The position numbers were made by a program, and so were the translations under genes. Below, one piece after another: positions 6,592 through 10,754 of a stretch of DNA of 10,754 nucleotides. The notes beneath the pieces were generated by a model. The model saw nothing but the letters and a program-made list of their open reading frames with translations. It was not told the DNA's origin and made no database searches. Source of the DNA: Balneolales bacterium (GTDB lineage Bacteria > Bacteroidota > Rhodothermia > Balneolales > Natronogracilivirgulaceae); NCBI GenBank assembly GCA_007127695.1, contig SKYW01000152.1, forward strand, positions 1 through 10,754. The letters run 5' to 3'. Each line of letters opens with the position of its first letter. Positions within the stretch are counted from its first letter, which is position 1.

Positions 6592-7926
6592 TTACAGATG
6601 CCGGTTTCCGTTATCGGGCAGTATTGAATCGCTGTCCGGGTTTTGGACCCTGTTTTTTGGGGATGAGACATTCAAACTATCCTCCTCAATAAACTCATCA
6701 TGTTCAGCGGTGAAGGAGATAGGGTCTGACCATTCTCCGGAAACCCCGTAAAAATCTACTGCCATGACTCTCGCTACATACCGGCCTGCTTCGGGCAATT
6801 CGGCTGTAAATCGGTTTTTGTGGTGAAGCGTAAGTACATGATGGATACGCTCCTCTGTATCCTGGTAAATATGGACCAGATACCGATCCGCCATGTCAAC
6901 CGGATTCCACATCATGGTTGCCGAAAACCCGGTCTTGTCTTCTGAATGTATCTCTGCATCTGCTTCCGGATCACTGTCCGGAACCGAATCTTTCGTCTGA
7001 CGTTGTGGAACAACATAGGCGGTTGTCATATGTGGCTGTGCCGGAGGCATGACTCCGGAATAATTAGCCGTTGTTATGCGGCCCATCAGGCCCTGGCCAG
7101 CGGGAATCTCACAAGGAGCATCACGGCAACGCCACAACAAGGTTCCGGTTTTTGATGTAAGAATCATGCCCGATTCGCCCCGACAGTGAACACCAAAAGA
7201 GACAGGTGGTGCATCTTGGCTGTGATAAATTGTTTCATCAAAGCAGCGAACAACATCAGGAAAAGAGGACTCGGGCAAATCGTTTTCGAACAGCATTTCA
7301 GCACTTTTGAGTATCAATTCAGATCCATCCGATACCATGGTTACCCTGGAAGCGGGATAGAGGATCATGGTCCCGCCCGGGCTAAAGTCGATCAGGGCGA
7401 AGTGTCTGGAGCAGGTTTCTACAATATCACCCGGAAGCAGTTCCTTGTTTTCCGGGATGTCATGGGCCTGGCCGTCACGCTCCACTTTCAAACACCGGTG
7501 TGAAAAGGCTACCCGCGCAAAGGGTGGAGGCGCCATGATATCGGAGCCCGTCCGTTCATCCTCCGGAAGGATGCTATTCGGAAGGATGCTGTCTGGAAGA
7601 ATGCTGTCTGTGGAAATACTGTCTGGAAGTATGCCGTCTGTGAGAATGCTGTCTGTGGAAATACTGTCTGGAAGTATGCTGTCTCTGAGAATGCTGTCCG
7701 GCCGGATGGATTCTGTTTCTGTTATATCCGGAATGGTATAAGAGTTCCGTTTCTCGATTTTCAGAGCTTCCGCGGTATCTTTATTTCCAAATTCAGAAAG
7801 CTGATGTGATACCTCCGAACTGGCATAGGCGGATCCGCTTTCCGTCCAGATACTGTCTGTCCCTGTCGCCAGAAAGACAGCGACGAGTCCGGCTGCAATG
7901 ATAAACGCAATGATTCGGTAACTCAT
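6592..7926 (-). CDS. Exported FecR-like protein with pentapeptide repeats and Fn3-like domain
   Basis: I do not recognise this 444-residue protein as a named family. Residues 1-22 form a hydrophobic signal peptide or membrane anchor with no lipobox. Residues 72-121 are ten tandem five-residue units of DSILP type. Residues about 135-285 resemble a FecR domain: ELLPGDIVET (162-171), FALIDFSPGGTMILYP (176-191) and the closing IPAGQGLMGRI (274-284). Residues about 332-406 resemble a fibronectin-III or similar beta-sandwich domain (MMWNPVDMADRYLVHIYQ, then GRYVARVMAVDFYGVSGEWSD). All six cysteines (145, 172, 228, 248, 267, 272) lie in the FecR-like part. A repeat-like DSDSILPD recurs at 431-438, near the C-terminus. 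No FecI-type sigma factor or TonB receptor is nearby, so an iron-signalling role is not supported. It begins 5 nt after the HD gene stop and is probably translated from the same message. Confidence 0.75.
   Translation of the reverse strand: MSYRIIAFIIAAGLVAVFLATGTDSIWTESGSAYASSEVSHQLSEFGNKDTAEALKIEKRNSYTIPDITETESIRPDSILRDSILPDSISTDSILTDGILPDSISTDSILPDSILPNSILPEDERTGSDIMAPPPFARVAFSHRCLKVERDGQAHDIPENKELLPGDIVETCSRHFALIDFSPGGTMILYPASRVTMVSDGSELILKSAEMLFENDLPESSFPDVVRCFDETIYHSQDAPPVSFGVHCRGESGMILTSKTGTLLWRCRDAPCEIPAGQGLMGRITTANYSGVMPPAQPHMTTAYVVPQRQTKDSVPDSDPEADAEIHSEDKTGFSATMMWNPVDMADRYLVHIYQDTEERIHHVLTLHHKNRFTAELPEAGRYVARVMAVDFYGVSGEWSDPISFTAEHDEFIEEDSLNVSSPKNRVQNPDSDSILPDNGNRHL
7564..7713 (-). 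repeat. In-frame 15-nt tandem repeat (DSILP type), ten units
   Basis: Ten 15-nt units run without interruption, encoding residues 72-121 of the FecR-like protein as ESIRP, DSILR, DSILP, DSIST, DSILT, DGILP, DSIST, DSILP, DSILP and NSILP. A higher-order 45-bp unit is visible: 7610-7654 and 7655-7699 differ at only three positions. Units of 15 nt keep the reading frame whatever the copy number. The array is rich in Asp and Ser and probably forms an extended acidic linker between the membrane and the FecR-like domain. Confidence 0.93.
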
Positions 7927-7931
7927 GAGAG

Positions 7932-9191
7932 TCAGATGTCGAGGGATACTTCTTTGAGATGGACTACATAATGCTTGATAACCGGCTTAGTCAAGGCCAG
8001 GATATGTTGATTATCAGATGCTTTTGAGAACTCAACTGCCACATCATCGTTCTGGAGTATCCAGATGCCGTCACTGTGGTAGGTATAAGCTTCGCTTTGA
8101 CTGAAATCGTGGAACAGGTAACAGTCTATTGTTTCCTCGTCAGTTGGCAGTTCCATTCGCTTGAGTGCATCTGCCGTCTGTTCTTTCCAGTAAGTCAGCT
8201 GTTTTCCCGTTGGCTTCCTGTCAAGGAAAGTGGTACGGAAGAAATCGCGGTTGAGAAAACGCCGGCATAAATCACGCAACACGACCTGATCAAAATGCTG
8301 CCAGTACTTCAGATTCATCAAGATATCATTATCATCGAGATCTGCAAATGAATTGAGTATCTTTCTGTTGACTTTTTTTGACGCGGCCTCTTTGTCCTTG
8401 AAGAAGAATTCCAGTGCAGGGGAATAAAAGGGCAGGTCAACTCCCTGGTCCAACAGTTGTCGCGCCCGTTGGAGTATGGCGAGAAGCAATTTGTCACCGC
8501 CCAGTACGGTTTTGTGCAGATAGACCTGCATATACATCAGGCGGCGCGCAACAATATAATTTTCAATGGCATAAATGCCTTTTTTGTCAATTACGATATT
8601 TCCCTGATAGACGCGCATGGTCCGGATGATCCGGTCAATACCGATGGCGCCTTCCTGCACGCCTGTAAACATGCCATCACGCCTTAGGTAGTCAAGGCGA
8701 TCAATATCCAGCTGGGAAGAAATAAGCTGATGCAGGAATTTTTTGGAGTATTTTCCGGTAAAGATGGCTATGGCCGTATCCAGCTGTCCGTCAAACTGGC
8801 GATTGAGGTCCTCCATCAGCATCAGGGTGAGTTCCTCGTGATGGGTGTTCCGGATAATGCCTTTTTCCAGGGTATGTGAAAATGGACCGTGGCCGATATC
8901 ATGAAGAAGAATGGCAATCAGTGTGCTTTCGAATTCCTTGTGGGTAATGGTGGTGTCTCGCTCCCTCAGATGTTGAAGCACCCGCTGCATGAGACCAAGT
9001 GCTCCCAGTGCATGTGAAAAACGGGAGTGTTCGGCACCGGGAAAAACCATATTTGCCAGCCCAAGCTGACGTATCCTGCGAAGTCGCTGTACATAAGGAT
9101 GATCAAGCAATTTCAAAACCAGTCCTTTCGGCACATGAATGAAACCGTGGACCGGATCCGTGAATATTTTGTATTGGGTGGATTTATCCAT
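7932..9191 (-). CDS. HD-domain phosphohydrolase (SAMHD1/dGTPase-like)
   Basis: This 419-residue cytoplasmic metal-dependent phosphohydrolase of the HD superfamily resembles SAMHD1 and bacterial dNTPase-like proteins. It opens with the family's KIFTDPVHGFI (8-18). Metal-binding elements follow: EHSRFSHALGALGL (His60), LLHDIGHGPFSHTLE (His97-Asp98, with His101 and His106), and the downstream acidic motif SSQLDIDRLDYLRRD (158-172). I chose the ATG at 9191: the frame extends to a TTG at 9248, but those 19 extra residues do not look like the family. No clear Shine-Dalgarno precedes either codon. Deoxynucleoside triphosphate hydrolysis is possible but inferred; many Bacteroidota homologues are uncharacterised. 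Its TGA stop lies 5 nt before the FecR-like gene. A candidate promoter lies at 9264-9291. Confidence 0.9.
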   Translation of the reverse strand: MDKSTQYKIFTDPVHGFIHVPKGLVLKLLDHPYVQRLRRIRQLGLANMVFPGAEHSRFSHALGALGLMQRVLQHLRERDTTITHKEFESTLIAILLHDIGHGPFSHTLEKGIIRNTHHEELTLMLMEDLNRQFDGQLDTAIAIFTGKYSKKFLHQLISSQLDIDRLDYLRRDGMFTGVQEGAIGIDRIIRTMRVYQGNIVIDKKGIYAIENYIVARRLMYMQVYLHKTVLGGDKLLLAILQRARQLLDQGVDLPFYSPALEFFFKDKEAASKKVNRKILNSFADLDDNDILMNLKYWQHFDQVVLRDLCRRFLNRDFFRTTFLDRKPTGKQLTYWKEQTADALKRMELPTDEETIDCYLFHDFSQSEAYTYHSDGIWILQNDDVAVEFSKASDNQHILALTKPVIKHYVVHLKEVSLDI

Positions 9192-9263
9192 AAATGGAAC
9201 CAGGAATCTGCACAAGGTAACGATGCCGTCGGTGCCGGACGGCTGCAACCGTGCTGTCTGTGA

Positions 9264-9291
9264 ATGATATTTTTACTGCAACTTGTTGCAA
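9264..9291 (-). promoter_or_regulatory. Candidate promoter of the HD phosphohydrolase gene
   Basis: On the minus strand, TTGCAA (9291-9286) is followed after 16 nt by TATCAT (9269-9264). This gives four of six and five of six matches to the sigma70 consensus. Transcription would begin near 9257, leaving a leader of about 65 nt before the ATG at 9191. The -35 element lies inside the inverted repeat at 9277-9290, or abuts it by one base. The prediction rests on pattern alone; Bacteroidota-type promoters (TAnnTTTG) were looked for and not seen here. Confidence 0.35.
9277..9290. promoter_or_regulatory. 14-bp inverted repeat, possible operator
   Basis: The perfect inverted repeat TGCAAC-TT-GTTGCA sits in the divergent region between the HD gene (-) and the M42 peptidase gene (+). 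It overlaps the candidate -35 element of the HD gene and lies upstream of the candidate M42 promoter. This placement suits a dimeric regulator, but no regulator gene is in the window and I cannot assign a family. A chance palindrome is possible. Confidence 0.4.
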
Positions 9292-9313
9292 TTGAAATTA
9301 CTATCATAAGGTA

Positions 9314-9342
9314 CTGAAATGGTCTGTGAAAATAAGTATTAT
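9314..9342 (+). promoter_or_regulatory. Candidate promoter of the M42 peptidase gene
   Basis: CTGAAA (9314-9319) and TATTAT (9337-9342) are separated by 17 nt and match the sigma70 hexamers at four and five of six positions. Transcription would start near 9349, giving a short leader before the GGAG ribosome binding site (9368-9371) and the ATG at 9376. Confidence 0.35.
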
Positions 9343-9375
9343 TTGACCTTCGGAACATCTTAACTCTGGAGAAAT

Positions 9376-10452
9376 ATGACATTTGACAAAAGAGCAGTAG
9401 AATTTCTGGAAAATCTGCTTGCGACCCCGAGTCCGGCTGGATTCGAAAAAGCCGGACAGCAGGTTTGGCTGGATTTTGTCAGGCCTGCAGCTGACCTGGT
9501 TGAAACCGACACCTATGGCTCGGCGGCAGCGCGGCTGGATGTTGACCCGTCAGCGATTACCGTGATGCTCGAAGCGCATTGTGATGAGATCGGGATGATC
9601 GTTCAATATGTCGATGAATCCGGATTCGTCTATATCAACAGGGTGGGAGGCAGCGATCCTGGTATTGCCCGGGCCCGCAAAGTTTTCATACACAGTCGTG
9701 ACGGGATCGTCAGTGGCGTGATCGGCAATACGGCCATTCATCTCCAGGACCGTGAAAACAATAAATTGCCCAAATGGAGTGATCTTTTTATAGATATCGG
9801 GGCGTCAAACAGGGAAGAGGCCCTCGGCATGATACGCATCGGCGACCCTGTCACGCTTGCCGAGCAGTTTGAATTCCTTTCAGACGACCTGATTACCGGT
9901 CGCGCCCTGGACAACAGGATTGGGGGATTTGTCATTGCCAGGGTTATTGAAATCCTGCAATTGAGGCGTTCGGAACTGGACGTCAACGTTATTGCACTGA
10001 ATGCCGTCCAGGAAGAAGTTGGCGGATTCGGGGCGCGTATGATGGCCTATCGATATGAACCTGATGTCGCTTTTGTTACCGATGTGACCCACGCCACGGA
10101 TACCCCCGGCATCAATCATAAACAGCACGGGTTGGTAAAAATGGGCAACGGTCCTGTGATAAACCATGGTGGCGCCAACCACCCGGTAGTTCTGCATCAT
10201 TTTGAACAGGTAGCGGAAAAAACCGGCATCCCGCTTCAGCGGGAAGCATCCGGATCACGGACCGGAACCGACGCCGACAGTATTTTTTATCAGAAACAAG
10301 GGATACCCATAGGACTTGTTTCCCTGCCCCTTCGATACATGCATAGTCCTGTAGAAATGGCCTCTGTTTCGGATATCCTTCAACTTACAGACTTTCTGGC
10401 CGAGTCTGTGCTTGCCTTGCAAAAAAGTCAGAAATTCACTCTTTTTGAATAA
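9376..10452 (+). CDS. M42-family metallo-aminopeptidase
   Basis: This 358-residue cytoplasmic dinuclear-metal aminopeptidase belongs to family M42 (FrvX/YsdC/TET type, sometimes annotated as glutamyl aminopeptidase or endoglucanase M). All expected catalytic residues are visible: His68 and Asp70 in EAHCDEIG, bridging Asp179 in RALDNRIG, catalytic Glu213 and ligand Glu214 in VQEEVGGFG, Asp236 in VTDVTHATD, and His323 in RYMHSPVE. A PDZ-like regulatory insert fits about residues 75-165. Length is normal for the family. A GGAG at 9368-9371 lies 4 nt before the ATG and supports the start. Family members often form large TET dodecamers that finish peptide breakdown after the proteasome-like proteases; that is family knowledge, not visible here. 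The gene stands alone and converges on the H1-like gene. Confidence 0.95.
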   Translation: MTFDKRAVEFLENLLATPSPAGFEKAGQQVWLDFVRPAADLVETDTYGSAAARLDVDPSAITVMLEAHCDEIGMIVQYVDESGFVYINRVGGSDPGIARARKVFIHSRDGIVSGVIGNTAIHLQDRENNKLPKWSDLFIDIGASNREEALGMIRIGDPVTLAEQFEFLSDDLITGRALDNRIGGFVIARVIEILQLRRSELDVNVIALNAVQEEVGGFGARMMAYRYEPDVAFVTDVTHATDTPGINHKQHGLVKMGNGPVINHGGANHPVVLHHFEQVAEKTGIPLQREASGSRTGTDADSIFYQKQGIPIGLVSLPLRYMHSPVEMASVSDILQLTDFLAESVLALQKSQKFTLFE

Positions 10453-10513
10453 CGGGATGTTCTGGTGCGTCGGCTGACGACTGGCCACCGGTTCAATGAC
10501 GGGACGAACGCAC

Positions 10514-10551
10514 AAAAAAAAAGCCATTATCGATTGCTCGAAATGGCTTTT
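10514..10551 (-). terminator. Rho-independent terminator, stronger on the minus strand
   Basis: A 10-bp stem AAAAGCCATT/AATGGCTTTT (10519-10528 with 10542-10551) is extended by an inner TCGA/TCGA pairing across a TTGC loop, with one bulged base. Read on the minus strand it ends in a run of nine T (10522-10514), so it mainly suits the H1-like gene. Read on the plus strand only four T follow the GGC, so it may end the M42 transcript less efficiently. It lies between two convergent genes, as expected for a shared terminator. Confidence 0.75.
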
Positions 10552-10562
10552 GTCAAAAGTAT

Positions 10563-10591
10563 AAAAAAAAGAAGAAATCGGGATTTCTTCT
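10563..10591 (-). terminator. Second hairpin at the H1-like gene stop
   Basis: AGAAGAAAT and ATTTCTTCT (10570-10578 and 10583-10591) form a 9-bp stem with a 4-nt loop. On the minus strand it is followed by a T-rich run (10570-10563), and its stem begins within the stop codon of the H1-like gene. The stem has only two G-C pairs, so it would be a weak terminator or a 3'-end stabilising hairpin ahead of the stronger one. Confidence 0.45.
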
Positions 10592-10754
10592 ACTCTTTTT
10601 TACTGTTTTGGATATCAACACGGATTTCCTGAGACAATTTTTTAAGATCCTGGAGTGTTTTTCTTGCACGAGTTCCAGCAGTTTTATTACCCTTGCTGTA
10701 GAACTTCTCCATATCCACCTCTAAATCATCAACCAAAGTTTTTATTTCGTTGAA
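10590..10754 (-). CDS. Histone H1-like (Hc1-type) DNA-binding protein, 5' end outside window
   Basis: Reading the minus strand from the window edge gives 54 codons ending in TAG at 10592-10590. The peptide contains FNEIKTLVDDLE, MEKFYSKGNKTAGTRARK and LQDLKKLSQEIR, then ends in NSKKE. It has nine Lys and three Arg in 54 residues. The pattern matches the short histone-H1-like proteins (Hc1 family) common in Bacteroidota, which are about 57-60 residues long, so only a few N-terminal residues should be missing. The likely role is nucleoid binding or compaction; this is family knowledge. The start, promoter and ribosome binding site lie outside the window. Two hairpins follow the stop. Confidence 0.85.
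   Translation of the reverse strand, partial: FNEIKTLVDDLEVDMEKFYSKGNKTAGTRARKTLQDLKKLSQEIRVDIQNSKKE

Noticed and set aside
6561..6610. ACCGG/CCGGT pairing between the convergent M1 and FecR-like genes as a terminator
   Set aside because: The stem is only 5 bp with a 9-nt loop and no T-run, so it is not distinguishable from chance.
7564..7713. CRISPR array
   Set aside because: Units are contiguous 15-mers without spacers and are in frame within a coding region.
7367..7741. Plus-strand frame across the 15-nt repeat encoding SGRML/SVEIL-like repeats
   Set aside because: A repeat whose unit is a multiple of three gives periodic open frames on both strands. The minus-strand frame alone has a signal peptide and domains on both sides.
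9192..9248. 19-codon upstream extension of the HD gene from a TTG
   Set aside because: There is no ribosome binding site, the start codon is rare, and the family N-terminus begins just after the ATG at 9191.

Overview
The window reads as ordinary chromosomal DNA of a Bacteroidota/Balneolota/Rhodothermota-type (FCB group) bacterium. The reasons are the acpP-fabF-rnc order, the weak or absent Shine-Dalgarno sequences before most genes, an M1 peptidase made as a lipoprotein, an exported FecR-like protein, and a small Lys-rich histone-H1-like protein (Hc1 type) at the right edge that closely resembles those of Bacteroidota. I infer the group from family resemblance; no rRNA or other marker is present to fix it further.

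Layout. Positions 66-2317 (+) hold acyl carrier protein, beta-ketoacyl-ACP synthase II and ribonuclease III, with 21 nt between the first two genes and a 1-nt stop/start overlap between the last two. Positions 2394-6560 (+) hold a tight run: branched-chain aminotransferase, thymidylate synthase, dihydrofolate reductase and an exported M1 metallopeptidase (gaps of 28 nt and 3 nt, then a 4-nt ATGA overlap). ThyA and FolA form a metabolic pair, since ThyA makes dihydrofolate and FolA reduces it back to tetrahydrofolate. Positions 6592-9191 (-) are a two-gene unit running the other way: an HD-domain phosphohydrolase, then 5 nt later an exported protein of unknown role. That protein has a tandem pentapeptide repeat, a cysteine-rich FecR-like domain and an Fn3-like C-terminal domain. 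This is the least conventional gene here.

Positions 9192-9375 are a divergent control region with a 14-bp inverted repeat and plausible sigma70-like promoters in both directions. Positions 9376-10452 (+) encode an M42-family aminopeptidase. It converges on the 3' end of the histone-H1-like gene (-), and two hairpins lie between them. The H1-like gene is cut by the window edge.

No tRNA, rRNA, CRISPR array, insertion sequence or phage gene was seen, and no stretch over 300 nt lacks a gene. I found no convincing new multi-gene system. The best leads are the repeat-bearing FecR-like protein and its coupling to the HD phosphohydrolase.
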